From Leisingera sp. M658 (lineage in GTDB: Bacteria > Pseudomonadota > Alphaproteobacteria > Rhodobacterales > Rhodobacteraceae), in NCBI RefSeq assembly GCF_025144145.1, contig NZ_CP083546.1, positions 1,814,501-1,878,500 on the forward strand: DNA of 64,000 bases. Direction: 5' to 3'. Position numbers and translations under genes: made by a program. Positions within the stretch are counted from its first letter, which is position 1. Each line of letters starts with the position of its first letter. The notes under the pieces are model-generated. The model was not told where the DNA came from, did not search any database, and worked only from the letters and a program-made list of their open reading frames with translations. Shown piece after piece: positions 8,792 through 16,380 of the stretch.

Positions 8792-8829
8792 TGCCCGGCA
8801 GTTGATTGCAGAGCAATCAATGAGAGGGG
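8792..8829 (+). repeat. small palindromic element A, copy 2
   Basis: TGCCCGGCAG at 8792-8801, a perfect 8-bp stem TTGATTGC/GCAATCAA with loop AGA at 8802-8820, then GAGAGGGG at 8822-8829. The net insertion is 39 bp, in frame but with two TGA stops, between codons for RRQ and WRKVHLAMD of the transposase. Confidence 0.78.
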
Positions 8830-8883
8830 CGCAAGGTGCATCTTGCGATGGATGCTGCCACGTCTGACATCCGTGCTGTCCCT

Positions 8884-8923
8884 TGTCCGGCAGGCGATTT
8901 GCAAAGCAAATCTGACGAGAGGG
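8884..8923 (+). repeat. small palindromic element A, copy 3
   Basis: TGTCCGGCAG at 8884-8893, a 7-bp stem GATTTGC/GCAAATC with loop AAA at 8896-8912, then GAGAGGG at 8917-8923. The net insertion is about 42 bp, in frame and without stops, between codons for DIRAV and EFTPSRDG of the transposase. Confidence 0.75.
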
Positions 8924-8945
8924 AATTCACCCCCAGCCGCGACGG

Positions 8946-8985
8946 CCCCTCTCGTGGTTATGCTGCGCAAACCACTGCCGGGCAG
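8946..8985 (-). repeat. small palindromic element A, copy 4
   Basis: CCCCTCTC at 8946-8953, a stem GTGGTT/AACCAC continued by TGC/GCA with one bulged A, loop TGC, then TGCCGGGCAG at 8976-8985. It is in the same orientation as copy 1. The net insertion is about 41 bp, so it shifts the transposase frame. Confidence 0.75.
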
Positions 8986-9460
8986 TGGACAGCCCGGTCC
9001 TGCCGGAACTGCGCGACCAGAGTCCGAAGGACGAAGAGATCGGCAGCGTGACTGCAGACGGGGCCTATGACACGCGCCGTTGCCACTCCGCCATCATCAA
9101 GCGTGGGCCGTCCCGATTATCCCTATCCGCAAGAATGGCCAGCCGTGGAAAGAAAACTGCCCGGCGGCACAGGTCAGAAACGAAACCTTGCGCGCCACCC
9201 GGCACTACGGCCGGGCCTTCTGGAAACGCTGGACAGGATACCACGCCCGGAGCCGGGTCGAGGCAAAGATGCGCTGCTTGAAGGCATTCGGCGAACGCAT
9301 CGCCGCAAGAGACCCTGGTAGCCAAACCGCTGAAATCCACATCCGCATCGCCCTCATCAATCGCTTCAATGCACTCGGCACCGCCGAGATCGTCCGCGTC
9401 GCCTAAGTTCAGAGGGGAAAGGGGTAGTCAGGCCTCAAGAGGGAGTTTTGCAACAACGCC

Positions 9461-9849
9461 GCGGCAATGCACGAAGTCATATGACCAGACATGGTTGCGC
9501 CGTTGTGGCCGAAGACGCGCACACGATCCATCGTTCAGCCAGAGCCGTCCCTTTTTCGGCTGTTTCATTGGTACTTTCAGCCCCTCTCGCCGCCACAGCC
9601 TTTCGACCCGCTTGTCATTCACATGCCAGCCAGCGTCCCTCAGCAAAGCCGCAATCCGACGATAGCCATATCGACCGTATTGTCCCGCCTGCTCGATCAT
9701 GCCGGCAGCCAATCGTTCTTCATCAGCGCGGCCTACTGGCACTTTGCGCTGCGTGGATCGATGCTGTCTCAGAACCCGGCATGCCCGGCGCTCCGGGCTG
9801 TGCAGTTCAGCACGAACGCGATCAATGCAAGCGCGGCGGCGAGCGGGGC
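9461..9849 (-). pseudogene. IS3-family transposase orfB, 3' part deleted
   Basis: The reading frame gives the N-terminal part of an IS3 orfB: YGRYGYRRIAALLRDAGW, VNDKRVERLWRREGLKVP, then RNHVWSYDFVHCR, the entry to the DDE core. At this point the IS5 terminal repeat begins. The catalytic Asp-Asp-Glu residues are missing, so no active transposase can be made. In intact elements orfB is expressed by frameshifting from orfA. Confidence 0.8.
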
Positions 9850-10166
9850 TTAGAAGTTTCCCTTCGCAGCTTCCGCCAAAATCAACTTGTCCAGCGTCAA
9901 GTCAGACACCGCCTTTCTCAGCCGTTCATTTTCCTTCTGAAGACGCTTCAGTTCTTTCAGCTGGTCCGTGCCCATTCCACCGTACCCTCAGCATCACGCT
10001 TGAACCAATGGCGCTGCGATGCTTCGATCTTCCAGCGATAAGACGTCTGTTCAGTCACACCAATCTGACGGATCGCATCCAGACGCGGCATACCTTGCCC
10101 AGTCAGAACCTCAACTTGCCGTAACTTCGTGACAATCTCCTCGGGCTTTGGCCGTTTGTTGGCCAT
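9850..10166 (-). pseudogene. IS3-family orfA with a palindromic insert
   Basis: The start MANKRPKPEEIVTKLRQVEV and IRQIGVTEQTSYRW are the helix-turn-helix part of a common IS3 orfA. After YRW the frame runs into foreign residues and a stop. The expected continuation (YGGMGTDQLKELKRLQKENE, ending AAKGNF) resumes in another frame. The disturbance is a ~44-bp palindromic sequence replacing about 6 bp near 9985-10028. The gene is therefore frameshifted. Confidence 0.8.
9985..10028. repeat. palindromic insert C in IS3 orfA
   Basis: About 44 bp replace the expected six bases of orfA. Outer arms AGCATC (9990-9995) and GATGCT (10018-10023) pair, with CGC/GCG inside and a longer apex. The CCCTC at one edge faintly recalls the CCCCTCTC flank of element A, but relatedness is not shown. 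Confidence 0.5.
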
Positions 10167-10224
10167 GGTATTCCGCCGTTTTCCTAAACATAGCGGAGGA
10201 CCACTTCAGTGGGGGAAGACCAGC

Positions 10225-11180
10225 ATGGCCGACAAAGAAAACAGTGAAATTGCAGAAATCGCGCGAAAGGACGGGCTGGATATTGCCGTGGATTTGAAGG
10301 GGTATACAAAGGACAACCGCCTGAACATCTTTAATGAACGGCTGGCTCCTTTAATGAACGGCTGGCTCCTGTGCATGTTACATATCTGGGGTACCCTGGC
10401 ACCTGCGGTGTCAAGGAAATGGACTACATGGTTGCTGATCCCGTCACGATACCGACTCAATTGCGAAAGCACTATACCGAAAAAATCCTTTATATGCCCG
10501 ACTGTTATCAGCCAAATGACGACAAACGCTCCGCATCAGCGAACAATCCATCCCGTTCCGATGTTGGACTGCCGGAGGATGCGTTCGTATTTTGCTCCTT
10601 CAATAGTCCGTACAAGGTTTCACCTGAAGAGTTCGATATTTGGATGAAACTCCTGAAGAAGGTACCGGGCAGCGTCCTTTGGTTCTATTGCAATGAAAGT
10701 GAAGCTCAGAAAAACATTGTCAAAGAAGCTAAGAAGCGAGGTGTTTCCGCCGACCGGATAGTTTTCGCCGGATTTGCAGATCAAAGTGATCACTTGGCCC
10801 GCTTGCCTCTTGCAGATATCTTTTTGGATACTTTTGCAGTGAACGCGCATACCACCGCAAGCGACGCCTTGTGGGCCGGGGTGCCTGTTGTCACCAAAAT
10901 TGGCAAACAGTTTGCGGCGCGTGTCGCTGCCAGTCTACTCCACAACGTTGGAATGCAGGAACTTGTAGCCAGTTCGCCTCAAAAATACCAGGCTCTTGCA
11001 CTCAAACTGGCACGGGATCAAAAGCATCTTGCCGATGTGAAAGCAAGGGTCAAACAGGGGATCGCAGAAGGGCCTCTGTATGACACTCAAAAGTTTACTC
11101 GTAATTTCGAGGCCTTGATGGAAAAAACCCTTGAGAGGGTCAATGCAGGTCTGAAGCCGGAACACATCAGCTTGACCTGA
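10225..11180 (+). pseudogene. GT41 O-GlcNAc transferase-like protein, 5'-truncated and frameshifted
   Basis: What remains is the catalytic C-terminal half of a SPINDLY/OGT-type glycosyltransferase: DLKGYT, PVHVTYLGYPGT, FNSPYKVSPEEFDIWMKLL, and LADIFLDTFAVNAHTTASDA followed by LWAGVPVVTKIGKQFAARVA. The tetratricopeptide N-terminus normally present is gone, cut by the IS3-family element. A perfect 20-bp tandem duplication (10330-10349 and 10350-10369) shifts the frame. Removing one copy restores NERLAPVHVTYLGYPGT. Base composition is lower in GC than the surrounding core genes. In intact form such enzymes add sugars to proteins such as flagellin or surface proteins; the original target is unknown. 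Confidence 0.85.
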
Positions 11181-11201
11181 TCTCGGGTCAGCGGAATGCA
11201 A

Positions 11202-11236
11202 CGGAGCGTAGTCACGTCTGCGCTCCGCTTGTTTTG
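11202..11236 (+). terminator. rho-independent terminator of the GT41 gene
   Basis: CGGAGCG (11202-11208) pairs with CGCTCCG (11221-11227), followed by CTTGTTTTG. It lies 22 bp after the glycosyltransferase stop. Confidence 0.6.
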
Positions 11237-11259
11237 AAATTTTGAACCCGGTCTTCTGG

Positions 11260-11862
11260 CTACAGCAACCGGACCTGGGTGCCGATCTGCACCATTTCAA
11301 ACAGTTCCTCGGCGTGCTGATTGTATAGGCCGATACAGCCGGAGGAGCTTTGCCGTCCGATCTTGCGGGTGTCGTGGGTTCCGTGCACCAGATAGGCCGG
11401 CCAGTCCAGATACATTGCCCGGGTGCCCAGCGGGTTGCCGGGAACGCCGCCCTCGATCCGGACCGGCAGGGTCGGATCACGCTCGCGCATGGAGGCGGTT
11501 GGGGTCCAGCTTGGGTTTTCCCGTTTGCGCACCACTTTGGTGTAGCCGCGTTTGGTCAGATCCTCGGTCATCGGCACAGAGGAGGGGAACAGCCGGTAGG
11601 TTTCCCCATCCGGCCCCCAGTAATGCAGCGCGCGGGAACTGATATCGGCGAGCAGGCAACCGGCGCCAAGCGTGTCGAAATGATCCTGCCAGTTCTGCTG
11701 GGTAAAGGCGGACAGGTTGCGCTGAACCGGCACTTCCTCACGGATTGCGGGTTCGTTTTGCGGAAAGGCGTCGGTGGATTGCGCGCGCAGGATGGCCGGG
11801 GTGGCCAAAGAGGCGCCGATGCCAGCCAGGGCGGCGCGGCGGGTGATGCGGAGTTTGGTCAT
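11260..11862 (-). CDS. L,D-transpeptidase (YkuD domain), Tat-type signal
   Basis: This 200-residue periplasmic enzyme should cross-link peptidoglycan or attach proteins to it. The N-terminus MTKLRITRRAALAGIGASLA with a following ILRAQ resembles a twin-arginine signal. The catalytic region at the C-terminus has H160 in VHGTHD and the nucleophile C176 in SSSGCIGLYNQH. In many family members the cysteine is followed by Ile-Arg; here it is Ile-Gly, a variant whose effect is unclear. It stands alone, between the accessory patch and a desaturase gene. Confidence 0.85.
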   Translation of the reverse strand: MTKLRITRRAALAGIGASLATPAILRAQSTDAFPQNEPAIREEVPVQRNLSAFTQQNWQDHFDTLGAGCLLADISSRALHYWGPDGETYRLFPSSVPMTEDLTKRGYTKVVRKRENPSWTPTASMRERDPTLPVRIEGGVPGNPLGTRAMYLDWPAYLVHGTHDTRKIGRQSSSGCIGLYNQHAEELFEMVQIGTQVRLL

Positions 11863-12017
11863 TTTTCCTCTGCCAAGCTGCTCGAAAACTCCGCAGAAAG
11901 ATAAGCAAGCGGACGGGTTTTCCTAGGGGCGGCATACTGGAATTGCCGCGCCTCACAAGCTTGTGTTGGGAAAAGCGGCGGAAGACCGCCGCCGGGGTCC
12001 GGGTTTCCCGCCTGGCT

Positions 12018-13052
12018 TTAGGCTTGCAGTTGGCGGGCCTGGGCGAAGGACAGCAGGCGTTTGCTGTCTTCATCCCACAGGTGCAGCCGCGCATTGGCCA
12101 GGCTTTCGCGGATGGTCATCCGGTTGCCTTCGGACAGTTCCGCATGATCGCGCAGCACTTCGGTCAGGCGGTAGAACGGGATGCGGCTGTAAAGGTGATG
12201 CACATGGTGGATGCCGATATTGGCGCTGATCCACTGCAGAACCGGCGGCAGCACATAGTGCGAGCTGCCATGCAGGGCGGCGTCATGCAGCTGCCAGTCT
12301 TCTTCCTGTTCCCATTGCGTGGTCTCAAACTGGTGCTGCACATAGAACAGCCACATGCCTGCTGTTGCGGCGACCAGTGTTGCCGGCACAAAGATCAGCA
12401 GAAGCGGCATCAGACCGCCAAAGTACCAGATAATGCCGACAGCTGCGAGGATCACCGCATTGGTGCCCATCGCGCTGATCCAGTAGCGGGCCTGGTTCAT
12501 CAGACCGTAGGGAATGCGGTTTTGCAGGAAGAACAGGTAGCCGGGGCCAAAGCCGAACAGGGTCACAGGGTGGCGGTAGATCCGGTACATCAGCCGGTCC
12601 CAGCGTCCCAGTGCCCGGTATTCGGCCACCGTCATCGTGTGGATGTCGCCCATGCCGCGCTTGCCCAGGTTGCCATGGGTGCTGTGATGGATCGAATGCG
12701 TGCGGCGCCAAACGTCATACGGGGTGAGGGTCAGAACGCCGATGATGCGGCCGACCCAGTCGCTGACATGGCGGTTGCGGAAAAAGGAACCGTGCCCGCA
12801 ATCATGCTGAATGGTGAACAAGCGCAGCAGGAAAGCCGCGATCAGAATGGAGATCGCCAGCGTCAGCCAGTAGCTGACCGACAGCGACCACCAGGCCAGA
12901 GCCCAGAGCAGGAGAAAGGGGACAACCGTGACCGCCAGTTCAAACGCGCTGCGCCTGTGATCGGGTTCCCGGTACTGCGCGAGGACCTTCACCCAGTCGC
13001 GCGCCGTTTTCTCGGCCGCCTGCGGCCTGGTGGGGTCTGGGGAGTTGCTCAT
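12018..13052 (-). CDS. membrane fatty acid desaturase (delta-12/omega-6 type)
   Basis: Di-iron integral-membrane desaturase of 344 residues. All three histidine boxes are present: HDCGH near residue 94, HSIHH about 35 residues later, and HHVHH (IGIHHVHHLYSRIP) near residue 268. Hydrophobic hairpins lie before box 1 and between boxes 2 and 3. It inserts a double bond into membrane acyl chains using oxygen and reductant. Substrate and position are inferred from resemblance to DesA/delta-12 enzymes; a ketolase-like role is less likely. It is in its own transcription unit, upstream of the L,D-transpeptidase gene. Confidence 0.85.
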   Translation of the reverse strand: MSNSPDPTRPQAAEKTARDWVKVLAQYREPDHRRSAFELAVTVVPFLLLWALAWWSLSVSYWLTLAISILIAAFLLRLFTIQHDCGHGSFFRNRHVSDWVGRIIGVLTLTPYDVWRRTHSIHHSTHGNLGKRGMGDIHTMTVAEYRALGRWDRLMYRIYRHPVTLFGFGPGYLFFLQNRIPYGLMNQARYWISAMGTNAVILAAVGIIWYFGGLMPLLLIFVPATLVAATAGMWLFYVQHQFETTQWEQEEDWQLHDAALHGSSHYVLPPVLQWISANIGIHHVHHLYSRIPFYRLTEVLRDHAELSEGNRMTIRESLANARLHLWDEDSKRLLSFAQARQLQA

Positions 13053-13203
13053 ACGCCTGCCGTTTTATTTGTCTGATGCAGACCGGATAGACTACCAGAC
13101 GCGTGGGGCAAGTGAAATTCTGCCGCAGGCCCGCCAAAACAGGGTCAATTCAGCCTAAACCGCAAAATAGTGATCGATTGGCCCCGGATTTTCGAAGTCT
13201 GAT

Positions 13204-13236
13204 CAAAAAAATGAGGCCCCGGAAATCCGGAGCCTC
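13204..13236 (-). terminator. rho-independent terminator of mmsA
   Basis: A long stem between 13213 and 13236 (GAGGC-CCGGA against TCCGG-GCCTC with one mismatch) is followed on the minus strand by ATTTTTTTG. It lies 27 bp past the mmsA stop. Confidence 0.8.
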
Positions 13237-13262
13237 TGATTGTTTCCGGCCTGGCCGGAAGG

Positions 13263-14762
13263 TCAGTCCATCGCTTTGAAGTTGAACTCGCCGCCTTCTT
13301 TGATGCCCGAGGGCCAGCGTGAGGTCACGGTCTTGGTGCGGGAGTAGAACTTGAAGCTGTCGGGGCCGTGCTGGTTCAGGTCGCCGAACATGGACTTCTT
13401 CCAGCCGCCGAAGGTGTGATAGGCCAGCGGCACCGGGATCGGCACGTTGATGCCGACCATGCCGATGTTGACGCGGCTTGCGAAATCACGCGCGGTGTCG
13501 CCGTCACGGGTAAAGATCGCGGTGCCGTTGCCATATTCGTGATCCATCGCCAGCTTCAGCGCGTCCTCGTAAGTTTCCGCGCGGACGGTGGACAGAACCG
13601 GGCCAAAGATCTCCTGCTTGTAGATCTCCATGTCCGGGGTCACCCGGTCAAACAGATGGGCGCCGACAAAGAAGCCGTCCTCGTAGCCCTGCAGTTTAAA
13701 GTCGCGGTTGTCGACCACCAGTTCCGCGCCCTGATCGACGCCGGACTGGATCAGGCCCAGGATGCGCTCCTTGGAGGCCGCGGTCACAACCGGACCCAGA
13801 TCCACGTCGTCGCCTGCGGTATAGGGGCCGACTTTCAGTTTTTCGATGCGCGGGATCAGCTTTTCGATCAGCTTGTCGGCGGTTTCCTCACCCACCGGAA
13901 CCGCAACCGAGATTGCCATGCAGCGTTCGCCTGCTGCACCGAAGCCTGCACCGACCAGCGCGTCTGCTGCCTGGTCCAGATCGGCGTCGGGCATCACGAT
14001 CATGTGGTTCTTGGCGCCGCCAAAACACTGCGCGCGCTTGCCGTTGGCGGTGGCGCGGGAATAGATGTACTGCGCAATCGGGGTGGAGCCGACAAAGGAC
14101 ACGCCTTGGATGATCTCGCTGTCGAGCAGGGTATCAACCGCTTCTCGGTCGCCGTTCACCACCTGGAACACGCCTGCGGGCAGGCCGGCCTCGACAAAGA
14201 GTTCAGCCAGCATCAGCGGCACCGAGGGGTCGCGCTCGGAGGGCTTCAGCACCACCGCGTTGCCGCAGGCCAGGGCCGGGCCGACGTGCCACAGCGGCAT
14301 CATCGCGGGGAAGTTGAACGGCATGATCGAGGCAACCACGCCCAGCGGCTGACGCATGGAATACATGTCGATGCCGGGGCCTGCGCTGTCGGTGAATTCA
14401 CCCTTCAGCATCTGAGGTGCGCCAATGCAGTATTCGATCACTTCCAAACCGCGCTGCAGGTCGCCCTTGGCGTCGGGGATGGTTTTGCCGTGCTCGCGGC
14501 TCAGCGCTTCGGCCAGCTTGTCCATGTCGCGGTTCATCAGGCCGACCATGGCCATCATCACGCGGGCTCGTTTCTGCGGGTTGGTGGCGCCCCAGGCGGG
14601 CTGCGCAGCGGCTGCTTTTTCAATGGCGTCAGTGGTTTCCGCAACGCTGGCCATCGGGCAGAGATACTGCACTTCGCCGGTTGCAGGGTTGAAGATATCG
14701 TCAAAGCGGCCCGAGGTGCCGGAGACCAGTGCGCCGTTAATAAAATGGCCGAGTTCTTTCAT
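13263..14762 (-). CDS. mmsA: methylmalonate-semialdehyde dehydrogenase (CoA-acylating)
   Basis: Aldehyde dehydrogenase of 499 residues that converts methylmalonate semialdehyde, NAD and CoA to propionyl-CoA and CO2, the end of valine catabolism. IMPFNFPAMMPLWHVGPALA (146-165) and the cofactor loop FVGSTPIAQYIY (223-234) are typical. The catalytic cysteine is C281 in AGERCMAISVAVP, and the QCFGGAKNHMIVMPDAD segment is characteristic of MmsA. It is divergent from a LysR gene, probably its regulator. The other valine genes lie 9 kb away at 932-4041 with an accessory patch between. Confidence 0.95.
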   Translation of the reverse strand: MKELGHFINGALVSGTSGRFDDIFNPATGEVQYLCPMASVAETTDAIEKAAAAQPAWGATNPQKRARVMMAMVGLMNRDMDKLAEALSREHGKTIPDAKGDLQRGLEVIEYCIGAPQMLKGEFTDSAGPGIDMYSMRQPLGVVASIMPFNFPAMMPLWHVGPALACGNAVVLKPSERDPSVPLMLAELFVEAGLPAGVFQVVNGDREAVDTLLDSEIIQGVSFVGSTPIAQYIYSRATANGKRAQCFGGAKNHMIVMPDADLDQAADALVGAGFGAAGERCMAISVAVPVGEETADKLIEKLIPRIEKLKVGPYTAGDDVDLGPVVTAASKERILGLIQSGVDQGAELVVDNRDFKLQGYEDGFFVGAHLFDRVTPDMEIYKQEIFGPVLSTVRAETYEDALKLAMDHEYGNGTAIFTRDGDTARDFASRVNIGMVGINVPIPVPLAYHTFGGWKKSMFGDLNQHGPDSFKFYSRTKTVTSRWPSGIKEGGEFNFKAMD

Positions 14763-14898
14763 CGGATCCTCCTCTGTTCATCTTGCCTTAATCCTAGGCT
14801 TGCAAAAATCATCGGAAAAGAGGAAAGATTTCAAAGAGGCTTTGCAGGAACGCAAAAGGTTAACAGAACGTTAGCAGCAAGACGGAGGACCCGGGCCA

Positions 14899-15795
14899 AT
14901 GGATCCGCAGTGGGATGATATGAAAGTGTTTTTGGCGGTGGCACGGGAGGCGAGCCTGTCGGGCGCCGGCCGTATCCTGAAAATGGACCCTGCCACGGTG
15001 GGGCGGCGGGTCGCCCGGTTTGAGGCCGCACTGGAAACGCCGCTGTTTGTGAAATCGCCGCAGGGCTATGCGCTGAGCGCTGCGGGCGACCGTCTGCTGG
15101 TCCATGCCGAAGCGGCCGAACAGGCCATGCGGGCCGGGACCGAAGCGCTGAGCGGACCCAGCGACACCATGTCCGGGCAGATTCGCATCGGCGCCCCGGA
15201 TGGCAGCGCCAATTATCTGTTGCCGCAGGTCTGCGCCCGGATCGCTGAGGAGAACCCGGATCTGGACATCCAGATCGTGGCGCTGCCGCGGGTGATCAAT
15301 CTCAGCCGCCGCGAAGCGGATATGGCAGTGACCGTCAGCGCGCCGACAGCGGGCAAGCTGCTGGTGCAGAAGATCTGCGACTACCGGCTGCATCTGGTCG
15401 CCTCGCGCCATTACCTGAAGAACCATCCGCCGATCAACGGGCTGGCGGATCTGAAGGGCCACAAGATGATCGGCTACATCCCGGATATGATTTTCGACAA
15501 GGAACTGGACTACCTCAACGACATCGGCGTCGAGCGGGTGGCGCTGGCGTCGAATTCCGTGTCAGTGCAGATCAAGATGGCAGCGCAGGGCACGGCGATC
15601 TGCATCGCCCATGATTTCAGCCTGCCGGCCCACCGGATGCTGCGCAAGATCCTGACCGACAAGGTCAGCCTCAGCCGCAGTTTCCATCTGGTGCGCCACC
15701 AGGGCGACCAGCGCAGCGAGCGGTTGAACCGCTTTGCCCAGGCGTTGTCGAAAGGCATCCGCGACGAGGTGGCCCGGCTGGAAGCCTTGACTTAA
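14899..15795 (+). CDS. LysR-family regulator, divergent from mmsA
   Basis: This 298-residue protein has an N-terminal winged helix-turn-helix (residues 5-64: DDMKVFLAVAREASLSGAGR to VARFEAALETPLF) and a C-terminal periplasmic-binding-like effector domain. An ATG at 14899 with a GGAGG ribosome-binding site was chosen. The 136-bp space to mmsA should contain the shared control region. By LysR custom it would respond to a pathway metabolite and control mmsA. That role is inference from position only. Confidence 0.85.
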   Translation: MDPQWDDMKVFLAVAREASLSGAGRILKMDPATVGRRVARFEAALETPLFVKSPQGYALSAAGDRLLVHAEAAEQAMRAGTEALSGPSDTMSGQIRIGAPDGSANYLLPQVCARIAEENPDLDIQIVALPRVINLSRREADMAVTVSAPTAGKLLVQKICDYRLHLVASRHYLKNHPPINGLADLKGHKMIGYIPDMIFDKELDYLNDIGVERVALASNSVSVQIKMAAQGTAICIAHDFSLPAHRMLRKILTDKVSLSRSFHLVRHQGDQRSERLNRFAQALSKGIRDEVARLEALT

Positions 15796-15850
15796 AGCTG
15801 CGTTGCGGCACACTTAATTGAAACGCGCCAATATTATGGAGGTCTGCAAC

Positions 15851-16285
15851 GTGCTCGTTCAGGTCATTTTGAAGTCCAAAGCCACCAACGGTGTGGTCAC
15901 GATCAAGCCGGATGCCAGCGTGTCGGAAGCAGCAAAGCTTTTGGCCGAGAACAAATTCGGTTCCGTTGTAGTTTCCGCGGATGGAGAAAAACCCGATGGC
16001 ATTCTGTCTGAGCGCGATATTGTCCGCGAGCTTGCCGCCACCGGGTCCGGCTGCCTGAGCAAACCTGTCAGCGAATACATGACGCGCAAGCTGGTGACCT
16101 GCACCAGCCAGTCGAATGTCGGCGGTGTGCTGCAGCAGATGACCGAAGGGCGTTTCCGCCATATGCCGGTTGTCGAAGACGGAAAACTTGTTGGGATCGT
16201 AACGCTTGGCGATCTGGTCAAAGCGCAGCTGGCGCAGGTGGCGATGGAGAAAGATGCCCTGCAAGGCATGATCATGGGGCACTAA
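15851..16285 (+). CDS. CBS-domain protein
   Basis: Two CBS motifs make up almost all of this 144-residue cytosolic protein: the first around ATNGVVTIKPDASVSEAAKL to ILSERDIVREL, the second around VSEYMTRKLVTCTSQSNVGG to GIVTLGDLVK. Such stand-alone Bateman modules bind adenine nucleotides and regulate partner proteins. The GTG at 15851 is preferred because GGAGG at 15838-15842 lies 8 nt before it and the product then starts MLVQVILKSK like its relatives. An ATG at 15836 would place that ribosome-binding site inside the gene. The partner is unknown. Confidence 0.8.
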   Translation: MLVQVILKSKATNGVVTIKPDASVSEAAKLLAENKFGSVVVSADGEKPDGILSERDIVRELAATGSGCLSKPVSEYMTRKLVTCTSQSNVGGVLQQMTEGRFRHMPVVEDGKLVGIVTLGDLVKAQLAQVAMEKDALQGMIMGH

Positions 16286-16380
16286 GCCGCAGCGGCGGCG
16301 TCCGTATTTCTGCCCTCTTGCAATGATGGCCGCAAATATGTTTGCCTGTGCAAAAATTCTGACAAGGCAGGAGGCCGCCC

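Larger units (their letters stand above)
8278..9406 (+). pseudogene. IS5-family transposase, multiply interrupted
   Basis: The start MSKPAPARYRTTNWSSYN and the end QTAEIHIRIALINRFNALGT are typical of IS903-type DDE transposases. The frame is broken by an apparent 7-nt deletion near 8526, a ~43-bp palindromic insert near 8573-8615, four ~40-bp related inserts (8671-8709, 8792-8829, 8884-8923, 8946-8985) and a 1-nt deletion near 9110. Removing the inserts and restoring the small deletions gives a reading frame of about 310 codons, the normal family length. This supports reading them as later insertions. Insert 2 brings two in-frame stops, inserts 1 and 3 keep the frame open and insert 4 shifts it. 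Confidence 0.85.
8212..9460 (+). mobile_element. degenerate IS5-family (IS903-like) insertion sequence
   Basis: The terminal repeats are GGCATTGTTGCAGAACTC at 8212-8229 and, inverted at 9443-9460, GGCGTTGTTGCAAAACTC. Together they bound about 1249 bp, longer than the usual ~1.0-1.1 kb because of inserted palindromes. The flanks do not match as a target duplication: the left flank is phage tail X and the right flank is the middle of an IS3 orfB. An adjacent deletion or recombination is therefore likely. The element is inactive because its transposase gene is broken. Confidence 0.8.
9461..10201 (-). mobile_element. truncated IS3-family insertion sequence
   Basis: The remnant carries orfA and the first part of orfB of an IS3-family element on the minus strand. 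Its outer end is near 10195-10201 (TGGTCCTCCGC read on the minus strand). The inner end is cut at 9460 by the IS5-family element, removing most of the orfB catalytic domain. It has also removed the 5' part of the glycosyltransferase gene that starts just beyond it. The exact left terminus is uncertain. Confidence 0.7.

Noticed and set aside
13368-14918. 516-codon plus-strand frame opposite mmsA
   Set aside because: Antisense shadow of mmsA; no recognisable protein.
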